A DNA stretch of 39,403 nt from Carboxylicivirga marina (GCF_016612505.1 NZ_JAENRR010000047.1:1-39403), one strand, 5' to 3'. Positions 1 to 9,090 are shown, counted from the stretch's first letter. A program made the numbers and translations. Notes: generated by a model from the letters alone, not told the origin.

Positions 1-57
1 TCTTTGTTTTTTAACCTAAACATTGGGCTTCTACTATGTTTTTGTACGTTTTATTAA

Positions 58-351
58 AACTTTCGGAGGCTAGTGAAAAAAGGTAATCTTCCTCAGCACT
101 GGCTGGACTACAATGTCTTAAACATTCTTGAATCGCAAAACCTCGATAACATCAAAAAAGTCAAGTTCTACATTGATTGTGGCGATGACGACTTCTTGTA
201 CAAAGGTAACGCTGCATTGCATGTTTTAATGCGCGATTTAAACATCAAACACGAATTTCGTATCAGAGAAGGCGCACATAACTGGACTTATTGGCGTTCC
301 AATATTATCCATGGGCTAAAATTTGTTGGTGACACCTTCCATCGAAAATAA
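58..351 (+). pseudogene. Esterase (PF00756-like), C-terminal fragment
   Basis: About 95 codons encode the C-terminal part of a putative esterase of the alpha/beta-hydrolase fold. The catalytic-acid region (YIDCGDDDFLYKGN) and the catalytic His region (REGAHNWTYW) are visible. The N-terminal half with the nucleophile Ser elbow is absent. All three forward frames upstream contain stops within the first 57 bases (in-frame TAA at 55-57), so the missing part does not run off the window edge in any simple way. A GTG at 73 is the only plausible start and lies just 3 nt after a GGAGG. An intact family member would be roughly 250-300 residues. Most likely a truncated, inactive relic. Confidence 0.75.
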
Positions 352-455
352 TCAAGCATATACGTTTGTTTTTCACATAGATATAAAATATCTTTAAGTC
401 CCATTAAGCTATAAGTCCCATTTATTAGCTTACACTTCTCAATGTTCATTTGGCA

Positions 456-463
456 TATATTTG
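456..463 (+). promoter_or_regulatory. Possible Bacteroidota -7 element for tldD
   Basis: TATATTTG matches the TAnnTTTG -7 consensus of the Bacteroidota primary sigma factor. It lies about 90 nt before the chosen tldD start. No clear -33 TTTG is seen at the expected distance, so this is tentative. Confidence 0.35.
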
Positions 464-553
464 AGTGAATAGTGAAGTAATAACCTTTTTACTACAAACC
501 CATGAGTAAAGCAGCCTTTGCTTTTCTGTTGCTTTGCTCCAAAATCCTTGAAA

Positions 554-2098
554 ATGAAAGCAATTATTAATCGAAGAGATTTCTTAAAAGCCGGAACGGT
601 AACTGCTGTTGGTGCAGCTGTTCTTCCCCACGTTCTATCTGGTTGCACTAGGGGCCCGGCAAAAATTGGAGGCAACATGACTATTCACGATTATTTGGAA
701 CACTTCGGTGTTACCGAACAAATGATTCAGCAAATTATAGCTGAAGGCTTATCAAAAGGTGGCGATTACTGCGATGTGTATTTTCAGCACAGCATCGCCA
801 ACTATATTGGCTTAGAAGACAAGGCGGTTAACCGTGCTTATTCCGACATTAGTTTTGGCGTTGGTATTCGCGTGTTAAAAGGTGATCAAACAGGTTATTC
901 CTTTAGTGAAGAGGTAAGCCTGCCTGCCATGAAATCGGCTGCCCGAACAGCTGCCAATATTGCCAATAGCAGTTCTAAAGTTGAGCCTGTGGCTTTTGAA
1001 TCCCCAAAGTTACCAAGCTATTACATGATAAAGACACCTTGGGAAGAAATATCTATCAACAAAAAAATACCTTACCTGCAACAAGTAAATGAAAAGGTAT
1101 TCGCATTGGATGGCAGAGTTATTAAATCCAATGTATGGTTCAATGATGAAACATCATACGTACTTTTTGCCAACTCCGAAGGTCGGATGACATGCGACTA
1201 CCAGCCAATGGCACAGTTATCTGTTAGTGTTACCGCTGAGCAAAATGGCCAAAAAGAACAAAATTACTTTGATTACTCGGGCCGCCGTGGTATCGAATTC
1301 TTTACTCCTGATGCAATAAATACACTAGCTAATGAAGCAGTTAAACGAACTGTATCTCTCTTTGATGCTGTTAAACCAAAGGCTGGTGAATTACCCGTTG
1401 TGTTAGCTGCAGGTAGTTCGGGTATTCTTTTACATGAGGCTATTGGTCATGGTATGGAAGCCGATTTTAATCGTAAAGAAACTTCGATTTTTAGCGATAA
1501 GATTGGTAAAAAAGTAGCTAAAGATTTTGTGTCCATAGTAGATGACGGTACGAACCCAAACATTCGCGGTTCTATTAACGTGGATGACGAAGGTAACAAT
1601 ACAGAGAAAACATATCTGGTTGGTGAAGGCACCATGGAATCGTATCTGCACGATCGCATTAGTGCCAAGCATTATGGTGTAAAACCAACGGGTAATGGCC
1701 GTCGCGAATCATTCCAACACATGCCAATGCCGCGTATGCGTAACACCTACATGGAAAACGGACCGCATAAAAAAGACGAGATTATAGAATCAGTGAAATA
1801 TGGAGTTTATGCCGAATCATTCTCCAATGGCCAGGTTATGATTGGTGCAGGCGATTTCACCTTCTACGTAAAATCGGGTTATCTCATCGAAGATGGTAAA
1901 TTAACACGACCAATTAAAGACATCAACATCATTGGTAACGGTCCTAAAGTATTGGCCGATATTGAAATGGTGGCTGATGATTTAAAGATGGCCGAAGGAG
2001 GCTGGACCTGTGGCAAAAATGGGCAAGGTGTTCCGGTGTCGCAAGGATTACCAACTGTAAAAGTTTCGAAAATCACCGTTGGTGGTGTTAATGCTTAA
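554..2098 (+). CDS. tldD: TldD family metallopeptidase, Tat-exported lipoprotein
   Basis: The 514-residue product is the zinc-bearing subunit of a TldD/TldE-type protease, which in enterobacteria degrades unfolded peptides and matures modified peptides such as microcin B17. The metal motif HEAIGH (HExxxH) is followed by GMEADFNRK, and a C-terminal TCGKNGQG supplies the family's Cys ligand. An upstream in-frame ATG at 518 exists, but the start at 554 places a twin-arginine motif (NRRDFLKAG) and a lipobox (VLSGC) at the N-terminus. This suggests Tat export of a folded metalloenzyme and lipid anchoring, unlike cytoplasmic enterobacterial TldD. The partner gene follows after 27 bp, so they form an operon. 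The family is certain; the export is inferred from the leader. Confidence 0.93.
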   Translation: MKAIINRRDFLKAGTVTAVGAAVLPHVLSGCTRGPAKIGGNMTIHDYLEHFGVTEQMIQQIIAEGLSKGGDYCDVYFQHSIANYIGLEDKAVNRAYSDISFGVGIRVLKGDQTGYSFSEEVSLPAMKSAARTAANIANSSSKVEPVAFESPKLPSYYMIKTPWEEISINKKIPYLQQVNEKVFALDGRVIKSNVWFNDETSYVLFANSEGRMTCDYQPMAQLSVSVTAEQNGQKEQNYFDYSGRRGIEFFTPDAINTLANEAVKRTVSLFDAVKPKAGELPVVLAAGSSGILLHEAIGHGMEADFNRKETSIFSDKIGKKVAKDFVSIVDDGTNPNIRGSINVDDEGNNTEKTYLVGEGTMESYLHDRISAKHYGVKPTGNGRRESFQHMPMPRMRNTYMENGPHKKDEIIESVKYGVYAESFSNGQVMIGAGDFTFYVKSGYLIEDGKLTRPIKDINIIGNGPKVLADIEMVADDLKMAEGGWTCGKNGQGVPVSQGLPTVKVSKITVGGVNA

Positions 2099-2125
2099 TC
2101 TGTCTAACCCGAAAAACGAACAACC

Positions 2126-3445
2126 ATGAACAATAAAGAACGTCAAGAACTGGCCATGTGGGCCGTTGAGTTCGCCAAAAAGAAAGGTGCATCCGAAGTG
2201 GCTGCATCCATCAGTAATTCGCGCTCAGTAGAAATAGAAGTACGCGAACAAAAAATTGAAACCATAAAAGAATCAACTTCTAACGGATTAAATCTGAATA
2301 TATACCGCGATCACAAATATTCAGGTCATTCAACTAATAACCTCAATAAGAAAGATCTGGAAAAATTCATTTCGGAGGCGGTTGAAGCAACTAAATTCTT
2401 AACAGCCGATGAGTTTCGTGAGCTACCAGATCCATCACTTTATCCTACCGATTTAAGTAAAGATTTAAAACTGGAGGATAAATCATATGCAAATGTTACA
2501 CCAGAGCAACGTGTAAACATCTCAAAGGAAATTGAACAAGTAGCACGTTCAAAAAGCGATAAAATAATATCTGCAACAGGTGGTTTCAGCGATGACTATT
2601 CAGAAAGCGTATTAGTACATAGTAATGGCCTGGTGGCCGACCTCGCTTCAACTTCTTTTTGGGCAGGCGGATCAGTAACCATTAAAGATGGAGATGCGCG
2701 TCCGGAAGGTTGGCATTGGGGTGGCGATCGCTATTTCACAAAAATGCCATCGGCCCAGGAGTTGGGTGCTAAATCAGCCGAAAATGCGCTTCGAAAAGTA
2801 GGGCAAACAAAAATAGCATCTGGTAAATATGACATGCTAATCGAAAATCGTACCTCAGGTCGTTTATTATCCTTGTTTTTTGGTGCGATGAGAGCCCGTT
2901 CTATCCAGCAAAAGAGCTCATACCTGGATGGCATGATTGGAGAACAAATAGCTTCACCCCTTTTAACGATTATCGACGATCCATTTATTGAAGGAGGCTT
3001 TGCATCGCGCTTGTACGACGGACAGGGAATTGCAGCCCACAAACGAACCATGATTGAAAAAGGTGTACTTAAAGAATATTACATCGATAATTATTATGGC
3101 AAAAAACTAGGTATGAAACCTAATGGTGGCTCCAACTCTAATATCCTTTTTGATTATGGTTCAAGGGATTTTGATGGCATTGTTAAGGATGTTCAAAACG
3201 GTATTTTTGTCACCTCTTTTAATGGAGGTAATTCCAATTCAACCACTGGTGATTTCTCCTTTGGAGTATCTGGCTTCCTTGTTGAAGGCGGTAAAATTGT
3301 GAAAGCTGTTAACGAAATGAACATCTCGGGTAATTCGAAAGAATTCTGGAAGCAACTGGCCGAAGTAGGTAATGATCCTTACAAATATTCAAGCATTTTA
3401 AGTCCTACTTTATTATTCGAGGATATCGACTTTAGCGGATTATAA
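2126..3445 (+). CDS. pmbA: TldE/PmbA family protein, partner of TldD
   Basis: The 439-residue product is a PmbA/TldE-type protein, the non-metal half of the heterodimeric protease. It has the fold landmarks of the family (N-terminal GASEVAASISNSRSVEIEVR, C-terminal GDFSFGVSGFLVEGGKIVKA) and no HExxxH, as expected. It directly follows tldD and a terminator follows it, so the two form a two-gene unit. Unlike its partner it has no recognisable signal peptide. If TldD is really Tat-exported, the two would have to meet before export, by hitch-hiking on the Tat signal, or TldE would be left behind. The sequence does not decide this. Confidence 0.9.
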   Translation: MNNKERQELAMWAVEFAKKKGASEVAASISNSRSVEIEVREQKIETIKESTSNGLNLNIYRDHKYSGHSTNNLNKKDLEKFISEAVEATKFLTADEFRELPDPSLYPTDLSKDLKLEDKSYANVTPEQRVNISKEIEQVARSKSDKIISATGGFSDDYSESVLVHSNGLVADLASTSFWAGGSVTIKDGDARPEGWHWGGDRYFTKMPSAQELGAKSAENALRKVGQTKIASGKYDMLIENRTSGRLLSLFFGAMRARSIQQKSSYLDGMIGEQIASPLLTIIDDPFIEGGFASRLYDGQGIAAHKRTMIEKGVLKEYYIDNYYGKKLGMKPNGGSNSNILFDYGSRDFDGIVKDVQNGIFVTSFNGGNSNSTTGDFSFGVSGFLVEGGKIVKAVNEMNISGNSKEFWKQLAEVGNDPYKYSSILSPTLLFEDIDFSGL

Positions 3446-3462
3446 CCATTATTTCATATTAG

Positions 3463-3499
3463 AACAGGCAGTCAGTAAACGATTGCCTGTTTTTTTTTT
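3463..3499 (+). terminator. Intrinsic terminator after tldD-tldE
   Basis: AACAGGCA (3463-3470) pairs with TGCCTGTT (3484-3491) and is followed by a run of ten T. It closes the tldD-tldE operon. Confidence 0.85.
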
Positions 3500-3536
3500 G
3501 CGCCATAGTTTATTTTCAGATATAAAGGTGTTTTTA

Positions 3537-3544
3537 TATTTTTG
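3537..3544 (+). promoter_or_regulatory. -7 promoter element of trhO
   Basis: TATTTTTG matches TAnnTTTG exactly and lies 16 nt before the chosen ATG. It falls inside a longer open frame starting at 3483, which argues that the translation start is downstream at 3561. Confidence 0.6.
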
Positions 3545-3560
3545 TGCAAAATTTGAAATT

Positions 3561-4595
3561 ATGGATCCCAATAGTGGCAAAAAGCACCTGATAAATAGAT
3601 TAAGTCCGGAACAACTTCGTGAACGATTAGCAAATGAATCTTTTAAGCGAACAACTGTTTCGTTTTATCGATATGTGATAATTGACAATCCTTATGAGAT
3701 GCGCGACATGCTGTTTTACATGTGGAATAAATGGCAGTGTTACGGTCGTATTTATCTGGCTAAAGAAGGAATAAATGCACAAATGAGTGTGCCCGATCAT
3801 TATTGGCAGGATTTTCAAGAACACTTACACTCATTGCCCCAGTTTAAAAATGTACCGTTTAAAATTGCTGTTGAAGATAATGGACAATCGTTTTTAAAGT
3901 TACAAATTAAGGTTCGCCAGCAAATTGTAGCAGATGGCCTGACACCCGAAGAATATGATGTAACTAACGTTGGTAAACACCTGACAGCAAGAGAGTGGAA
4001 TAATGCGATGGATGATGGCGCCATAGTAATAGATATGCGTAACCATTACGAAAGCGAGATCGGACGATTTGACAATGCCATATTACCCGATGCCGAAACC
4101 TTTAAAGAAGAATTGCCTGAGGTGGTTGATAAGTTAAAAGGTAAAGAAGAGCAAAAAATTCTATTGTACTGTACCGGCGGTGTACGCTGTGAAAAAACGA
4201 GTGCCTACCTCAAACATCATGGTTTTTCTGATGTGAATCAACTCTTAGGTGGAATTATTGACTATTCACGTCAGGTCGAAACTGAAAAGATTGAAAATAA
4301 ATTTATAGGAAAGAACTTTGTATTTGACAATCGTTTAGGCGAGCGTATTAGTAACGATATTATCAGCCATTGTCACCAATGCGGTTCGCCTTGTGATGTT
4401 CATACTAATTGTGCCAATAAAAAATGCAACCTCTTGTTTATTCAGTGCGACAAGTGCAAAGCGCAATATGATAGGTGTTGTAGTGATGATTGCCAAAGCT
4501 TTATACTGGCTCCTCCTGCCGAAAGAAAAGAATTGGAGCAACGCCTGATCTTTAAAAGGGGAAAACGTTTTCATAAACCAGAACAATCGGCATAA
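3561..4595 (+). CDS. trhO: tRNA uridine(34) hydroxylase TrhO, rhodanese family
   Basis: The 344-residue product is a YceA/TrhO-type enzyme, which makes 5-hydroxyuridine at the wobble position of tRNA in an oxygen-dependent reaction. It has an N-terminal acylphosphatase-like domain, a central rhodanese domain with the active-site loop YCTGGVRCEKT, and a C-terminal Cys-rich region (CHQCGSPCDVHTNC, then CDKCKAQYDRCC) that probably binds metal. The length agrees with E. coli YceA (about 350). The ATG at 3561 is preferred over the in-frame one at 3483 because the latter lies upstream of the -7 promoter element and would add an atypical extension. It is monocistronic between a terminator and the exonuclease gene. 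Confidence 0.9.
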   Translation: MDPNSGKKHLINRLSPEQLRERLANESFKRTTVSFYRYVIIDNPYEMRDMLFYMWNKWQCYGRIYLAKEGINAQMSVPDHYWQDFQEHLHSLPQFKNVPFKIAVEDNGQSFLKLQIKVRQQIVADGLTPEEYDVTNVGKHLTAREWNNAMDDGAIVIDMRNHYESEIGRFDNAILPDAETFKEELPEVVDKLKGKEEQKILLYCTGGVRCEKTSAYLKHHGFSDVNQLLGGIIDYSRQVETEKIENKFIGKNFVFDNRLGERISNDIISHCHQCGSPCDVHTNCANKKCNLLFIQCDKCKAQYDRCCSDDCQSFILAPPAERKELEQRLIFKRGKRFHKPEQSA

Positions 4596-4663
4596 ATTAA
4601 ATTTGTTTTGCACCCTAATTCATATTCATTAATTTGGACCTTTACTATTAAGATTAACATTAT

Positions 4664-5425
4664 ATGAAGATAATATCATGGAACGTGAATGGCGTCAGAG
4701 CCGTCTTGAAAAAAGATTTTACCGAATCGTTTAAGGAAATGGGGGCCGATATTTTATGCCTCCAGGAAACGAAAGCTCAAGATGACCAGGTTGTAGAAGC
4801 CTTAGCTGATTTTGGTGATTATCATATTTACGCCAATTCAGCTATTAAGAAAGGATACTCAGGAACAGCCATCATTAGCAAAGAAAAGCCCTTAAACGTG
4901 ACCAAAGACATGGGCATTGAAGAACACGATCAAGAAGGTCGGGTGCTTTGTGCCGAATATGAGAACTACTTCTTAGTAACTGTTTATGTACCAAATTCAG
5001 GTAGTGCTTTAAAGCGTTTAGATTATCGTCAGGGCTGGGATAAGGATTTCTTTGATTACTTAAAGAAGCTGGAAGAAACAAAACCAGTGTTGGTTTGTGG
5101 CGACTTTAATGTGGCACATACAGCCATTGATCTGGCTCGACCAAAACCTAATTACAATAAATCAGCCGGTTATATGCAGGCAGAAATAGATGGAATGGAC
5201 CGCTTTACTCAAGGTGGTTTTAAAGATACTTTCCGTCATTTCTATCCTGAGGTGACAGATAAGTACTCGTGGTGGAGTTACAGAGCCGGTGCACGTGGCA
5301 AAAATGTAGGCTGGAGAATCGACTACTTCTTATCAAGCGAAAGTTTTTTGCCTCAATTAAAAGATGCATTTATTTGCGATCAAATAATGGGTTCTGATCA
5401 TTGCCCGGTTGGAGTTGAATTGTAA
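4664..5425 (+). CDS. xth: Exodeoxyribonuclease III (ExoIII/AP endonuclease family)
   Basis: The 253-residue product is an Mg-dependent AP endonuclease and 3'-5' exonuclease of base-excision repair. The full set of EEP-fold motifs is present: SWNVNGVRA at the N-terminus, LQETKAQ with the metal-binding Glu, GDFNVAH, WRIDYFL, and the C-terminal GSDHCPVGVEL with the catalytic Asp-His pair. Length is normal. It is transcribed alone and ends at a convergent boundary. Endonuclease III of the same repair pathway is encoded 16 kb away in this window but is not linked to it. Confidence 0.95.
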   Translation: MKIISWNVNGVRAVLKKDFTESFKEMGADILCLQETKAQDDQVVEALADFGDYHIYANSAIKKGYSGTAIISKEKPLNVTKDMGIEEHDQEGRVLCAEYENYFLVTVYVPNSGSALKRLDYRQGWDKDFFDYLKKLEETKPVLVCGDFNVAHTAIDLARPKPNYNKSAGYMQAEIDGMDRFTQGGFKDTFRHFYPEVTDKYSWWSYRAGARGKNVGWRIDYFLSSESFLPQLKDAFICDQIMGSDHCPVGVEL

Positions 5426-5433
5426 GCAACCAA

Positions 5434-5474
5434 AGGTGTCATCGCTTTTATAATCTAATCAAGCGATGATACCT
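5434..5474. terminator. Hairpin between convergent genes
   Basis: AGGTGTCATCGCTT pairs with AAGCGATGATACCT (one G-T position) around a loop of about 13 nt. It lies between the stop of the exonuclease gene and the end of the opposing thioesterase gene. There is no strong T-run, so it may act as a weak bidirectional terminator or as a 3'-end protector. Confidence 0.5.
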
Positions 5475-5487
5475 ACCTATTATTCAA

Positions 5488-5892
5488 TTACTTTCCTCTA
5501 GTTAAAGCTTCGGTCAATTCGTTACAAACCGCCAACTTTCCATCAATAAGAGTGGTTGTTGTAACAATGCCTCTTAAACATAGCTTCTCATCAGGCAAGC
5601 GGTAAATATCCTGGTAAAACATGTATTTAATGCCTTTGTGCTCAGCTCGAGTGCGAACAATAAACTCATCATTGCTTTTCAAAGGTGCTTTATAAGACAA
5701 ATCAATTCGCGCCACTACAGCAACAATATTACGTTCGAACAACTCTTTAAAGTTAACTCCAATTGCATCCAAAAATTCGTGTCGCGTATGCTCCAGGTAA
5801 TTCTGATATACTGAATTATTGACGATTCCCTGCAGATCACATTCGTAATCGCGCACTTTAAACTTCAACTCGTAATCGTATTTTTGAGCCAT
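5488..5892 (-). CDS. Hotdog-fold acyl-CoA thioesterase (YbgC/4HBT-like)
   Basis: The 134-residue product is a single-domain hotdog thioesterase expected to hydrolyse acyl-CoA. The N-terminal motif YECDLQGIVNNSVYQNYLEH matches the Dx2GxVxN/H...Y pattern that carries the catalytic Asp in YbgC and 4-hydroxybenzoyl-CoA thioesterases. The rest (KAPLKSNDEFIVRTRAEHKG) forms the sheet typical of the fold. Length is normal. It is a single gene, convergent with the exonuclease gene. The substrate cannot be predicted. Confidence 0.85.
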   Translation of the reverse strand: MAQKYDYELKFKVRDYECDLQGIVNNSVYQNYLEHTRHEFLDAIGVNFKELFERNIVAVVARIDLSYKAPLKSNDEFIVRTRAEHKGIKYMFYQDIYRLPDEKLCLRGIVTTTTLIDGKLAVCNELTEALTRGK

Positions 5893-6042
5893 AATTCTTC
5901 TTTTAGCTCACGAAAGTAGAAATAATACCAATCAGCATCAAAAAATAGCTTTGCCATTTACTAATATGAAAGGATACAATTCATGCATTCCTATTTAGGT
6001 AAAACCCATTAATACGAACTCATACAAATAAAAATGTTTTCA

Positions 6043-7287
6043 CTAAAAATTATACATAAAACCAAAACTCACGCGAGAAGCATTTCTTGAATTATCATTA
6101 GCAAAAGGAACTCCATCAGCCACACCGTCGGTTTCTACACTTTTTGTACCATAATCAAACTCAACGCCTAGAGTGAAGTTTGGATAAGGATCCCACAGGA
6201 CATTTACTAAAAAATAATCGTGCATTATTTGCGCATTACCATCACTAACGGTTATACTATTGCCAACATCATCAGTCGTTTCAAATTCAGTAACGTCGTT
6301 CATTCGAAAATTAGTAAAACCAATAACCCCATTAAAATGGACTTTCTTACTCAAATAATATTCATAGGACATCCAACCGCCGTGTGTGGGTGTCGTTTTA
6401 AAAGTATTGTTGCTCGGATAGGCATCAAATCCACTTCCTCCGTGCGATACGAGGTAGGCTGCAATCCCCATACCAGCAGCATATTGAAATTGAAAGTTAG
6501 AACGACCAAAAGCACCAATCATACCAGATACAGACGCGCCATATCCAACAGTTCTTTTTTCCTCCTGATCTTCGAGGTAATTAATGCCCCTTACGATGGT
6601 TGACAAGCGAACATGCCCCCATTTATCCCAATAAGAAAGTGCCGCTACAGCTTCCGGCAGATTTTGATATGTTTCCTGAATTGTTGGCGTAACATTTAAG
6701 TATTCATCATAATTGACAATGGGCGCTTGTAAGGCCAACTCATACTTCCAATGTTCATTTCTTAAATTATTAAAATATTTAACGAATGGAAGACGCGCCC
6801 ATACACCAGAAGGCGGCCCGTCAAAATCAAGCACATTGGGCCATACATTTTGATTTCCGAAATTTTCCCAATCCTGACCAAATTGCCAATGATTTGTTTT
6901 CACATACGCTTTACGCAATCTCATTTGACCATTTCCTCCCCAGAAATCCCATTCGACATGAGCTCTGATTTTACCAAGCTCAGGATGGATATAAGCAGCA
7001 TCTAAACGGATTTGCGTTTGGTGTAAATCAACCCCAAGATTTTGCCGGTCATCATCGCCATTTACATCAACATTTCCAAGGTTGAATGTGTCATAATCTT
7101 GTAATCCACCTTTTATATTATAATAGCCATTCATCTTCATATTGGCTCCAAACCAGGCTGCGATTCTTGGTTCACCCATCAATGAATCTTTTGAAGTTAC
7201 TTTTAAAAGTCGTTCCTGACCAATCATATAGAACGGACTACAAACAAGAAATATTAAAGAGATTTTTCGTAGCATGAATTCAATCAT
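6043..7287 (-). CDS. DcaP-like outer-membrane porin
   Basis: The 414-residue product begins with a signal peptide (hydrophobic core ISLIFLVCSPFYMIG) and continues as an all-beta outer-membrane barrel ending in an aromatic residue (SFGFMYNF), the usual BAM signal. Segments such as WQFGQDWENFGN and the alternating strands LRKAYVKTNHWQFGQ resemble the DcaP-type trimeric porin family. The substrate is unknown; DcaP relatives pass small anionic or dicarboxylic molecules. A second ATG four codons in (7275) gives an equally good signal peptide and no RBS separates the two. The nearest upstream gene on the strand is alkaline phosphatase, about 500 bp away and behind terminators, so it has its own promoter. 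Confidence 0.75.
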   Translation of the reverse strand: MIEFMLRKISLIFLVCSPFYMIGQERLLKVTSKDSLMGEPRIAAWFGANMKMNGYYNIKGGLQDYDTFNLGNVDVNGDDDRQNLGVDLHQTQIRLDAAYIHPELGKIRAHVEWDFWGGNGQMRLRKAYVKTNHWQFGQDWENFGNQNVWPNVLDFDGPPSGVWARLPFVKYFNNLRNEHWKYELALQAPIVNYDEYLNVTPTIQETYQNLPEAVAALSYWDKWGHVRLSTIVRGINYLEDQEEKRTVGYGASVSGMIGAFGRSNFQFQYAAGMGIAAYLVSHGGSGFDAYPSNNTFKTTPTHGGWMSYEYYLSKKVHFNGVIGFTNFRMNDVTEFETTDDVGNSITVSDGNAQIMHDYFLVNVLWDPYPNFTLGVEFDYGTKSVETDGVADGVPFANDNSRNASRVSFGFMYNF

Positions 7288-7502
7288 TACTGTTAATAAC
7301 TAATATGTCATATTGTAGGTCATCAATTTAACACATTAATAAACATATAGCAATTAGTTTCAGCGACGTAGGTGCATTTTAATCGCAAGAGCTCAAGACT
7401 CTACACATTCAGGTACAATGCTTAACAAGCAAACAGCAACGATATAAAGCTTAATTGAGCTGGCTAAACAGAAAGCATGCGCTTAACCACTTCGATCTTA
7501 AC

Positions 7503-7529
7503 AAAAAAAGGTGGCTCGAAAGCCACCTT
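7503..7529 (-). terminator. Strong intrinsic terminator, minus strand
   Basis: On the minus strand AAGGTGGCT-TTCG-AGCCACCTT forms a perfect 9-bp stem with a UUCG tetraloop, followed by seven T. It ends a minus-strand transcript that starts downstream of the alkaline phosphatase terminator, or catches readthrough from it. Confidence 0.85.
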
Positions 7530-7742
7530 GCATCAATCATCCAGAAAATTCTAAAACCTTTAGTCTTTATGATTAATGTGTGATAATTTCCTCGCACGTT
7601 TGTGAGCTCCATTACCACGGACAGATTATTTGGGTTAAGTGATTGGGGTACGATTTCTTTGTTACGGCTTTTATAAAAAAGAACAATAGAAAATATTTGG
7701 ATCGCATTACAACTACTAACAAATGAGCCGTTTACCCAATGT

Positions 7743-7773
7743 ATAAAAAAAAGGCTGCCCATAGAGCAACCTT
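7743..7773 (-). terminator. Intrinsic terminator of alkaline phosphatase
   Basis: On the minus strand AAGGTTGCTC-TAT-GGGCAGCCTT makes a 10-bp stem with two G-U pairs, followed by eight T. The wobble pairs hold only in the minus-strand RNA, which fixes its direction. It lies about 27 nt after the phosphatase stop codon. Confidence 0.8.
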
Positions 7774-7799
7774 CCTTCATCAATTCAATCTAAATCTAT

Positions 7800-8972
7800 C
7801 TAATTGTCTTTCTCTTCTTCCTTGAACTTAAATAACTTATACATTTTTTCAAAGATCTCGGTATTATCATAAATCCCGATAAATTCTTCAGCACCGGCTC
7901 CAAAGGCAAAAACAGGTACCATAACTGCACTATGGTTTCCTGTGGTAAAGCCAGTTTTCACAAAGCCTTTTTTAGGATCTCCATTATTTACAGTCATACC
8001 TCCAGTTTCATGATCTGCAGTAACAATAACCAATGTACGTTTATCTTGCATGGCAAACTTAAGTGCTTCAGCCAATGCTTTATCCATATCCAGCACCTCT
8101 CCTGTAACATATGATGCATCATTCTGATGTCCGCCCCAGTCTATTTGGCTTCCTTCAACCATCAGAAAGAAGCCTTTGCTGTCGGCGTTATCTAAAACCT
8201 CAATGGCCTTTGCAGTTGATTTTGTCAACATCTCTCCTCGGTCTCTATAACCGGGGTTATGTGCCACAGCTGTTAAAACAGCTAATTTACCACTTGTCAC
8301 TCCACTAACGTCATCAACATTATATCCAACGTGGTAACCTTTTTCGCTTAATTCAAGAACGAGATTACGACCATCAACACGTTTCGTGAAGAAATCGGCA
8401 CCTCCTCCAATAAATACGTCAATTTCTGTTTCCAGAAAGTCACCAGCAATGTCTTCGTACATACTTCGCTGTGGTTGATGCGCAATAAATGATGCAGGTG
8501 TTGCGTGTGTTATGGCTGATGTTGACACCAAACCTGTTGCTTTACCATTACGTTCGGAGTATTCTAATATTGTAGTCAGTCTATTACCATTTACATCTAA
8601 TCCAATGGCACCATTATAAGTTCTTGTTCCTGTCGATATTGCTGTTCCTCCTGCCCCTGAGTCAGTAACATAATTATCGGCACTTTGCGTTTTTATAAAA
8701 CCAACATAAGGCATCTGCTCCATGTTTAGGCCGTCATTCACAGTAATCCCTGAGAATACTTGAGAAACGCCCATACCATCACCAATAAAAAGGATAATAT
8801 TTTTAGGTCTTTTCTTGAATCGGATTGCATCGTAATCAATATCCAGAACTTCATGTTTCTGCTCAATAGTGTACTCATGTTTCGTATGAATATCTTTATA
8901 ATCTTCCTGAGCATATACCTGACTGCTAACTAGTAAGGACAGGATTAAAATTAAGGTAGTTGCATTTTTCAT
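7800..8972 (-). CDS. phoA: Alkaline phosphatase, periplasmic
   Basis: The 390-residue product is a metal-dependent phosphomonoesterase exported by a Sec signal peptide (MKNATTLILILSLLVSSQVYA, cleaved before QEDY). Metal and catalytic motifs are present: FIGDGMGVSQ, the nucleophile loop TDSGAGGTAISTG, THATPASF, EGSQIDWGGHQNDA, and VTADHETGGM. The C-terminal His (GNHSAV) is also present. Translation is placed at 8972 because this ATG starts the signal peptide; the frame is open for 83 further codons upstream, which look non-coding and would bury the signal. The gene is divergent from the LMW phosphatase gene and has its own terminator. It supplies phosphate from organic esters in the periplasm. 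Confidence 0.93.
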   Translation of the reverse strand: MKNATTLILILSLLVSSQVYAQEDYKDIHTKHEYTIEQKHEVLDIDYDAIRFKKRPKNIILFIGDGMGVSQVFSGITVNDGLNMEQMPYVGFIKTQSADNYVTDSGAGGTAISTGTRTYNGAIGLDVNGNRLTTILEYSERNGKATGLVSTSAITHATPASFIAHQPQRSMYEDIAGDFLETEIDVFIGGGADFFTKRVDGRNLVLELSEKGYHVGYNVDDVSGVTSGKLAVLTAVAHNPGYRDRGEMLTKSTAKAIEVLDNADSKGFFLMVEGSQIDWGGHQNDASYVTGEVLDMDKALAEALKFAMQDKRTLVIVTADHETGGMTVNNGDPKKGFVKTGFTTGNHSAVMVPVFAFGAGAEEFIGIYDNTEIFEKMYKLFKFKEEEKDN

Positions 8973-9090
8973 GGGCGATTTTTTTTTGTAATTCGCTAAA
9001 GAAGCACTTTTCAATAAGAAAAACAACGCCACTGCTGGTTTGTTTAGATAAAAAAAACCAAATTCATCATTTAAAGAATAATTAACCAAA

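Larger units (their letters stand above)
7288..7799. other. 512-bp spacer without a convincing gene
   Basis: This stretch lies between the porin start and the alkaline phosphatase stop. It holds two intrinsic terminators, both oriented for the minus strand, with about 210 bp between them and no plausible protein in that interval. The interval may encode a small RNA. The remainder (7288-7500) presumably contains the porin promoter, which could not be pinpointed. Confidence 0.5.

Noticed and set aside
7451-7783. Minus-strand frame of 110 codons after alkaline phosphatase
   Set aside because: It spans two strong terminators, and its composition is not protein-like.
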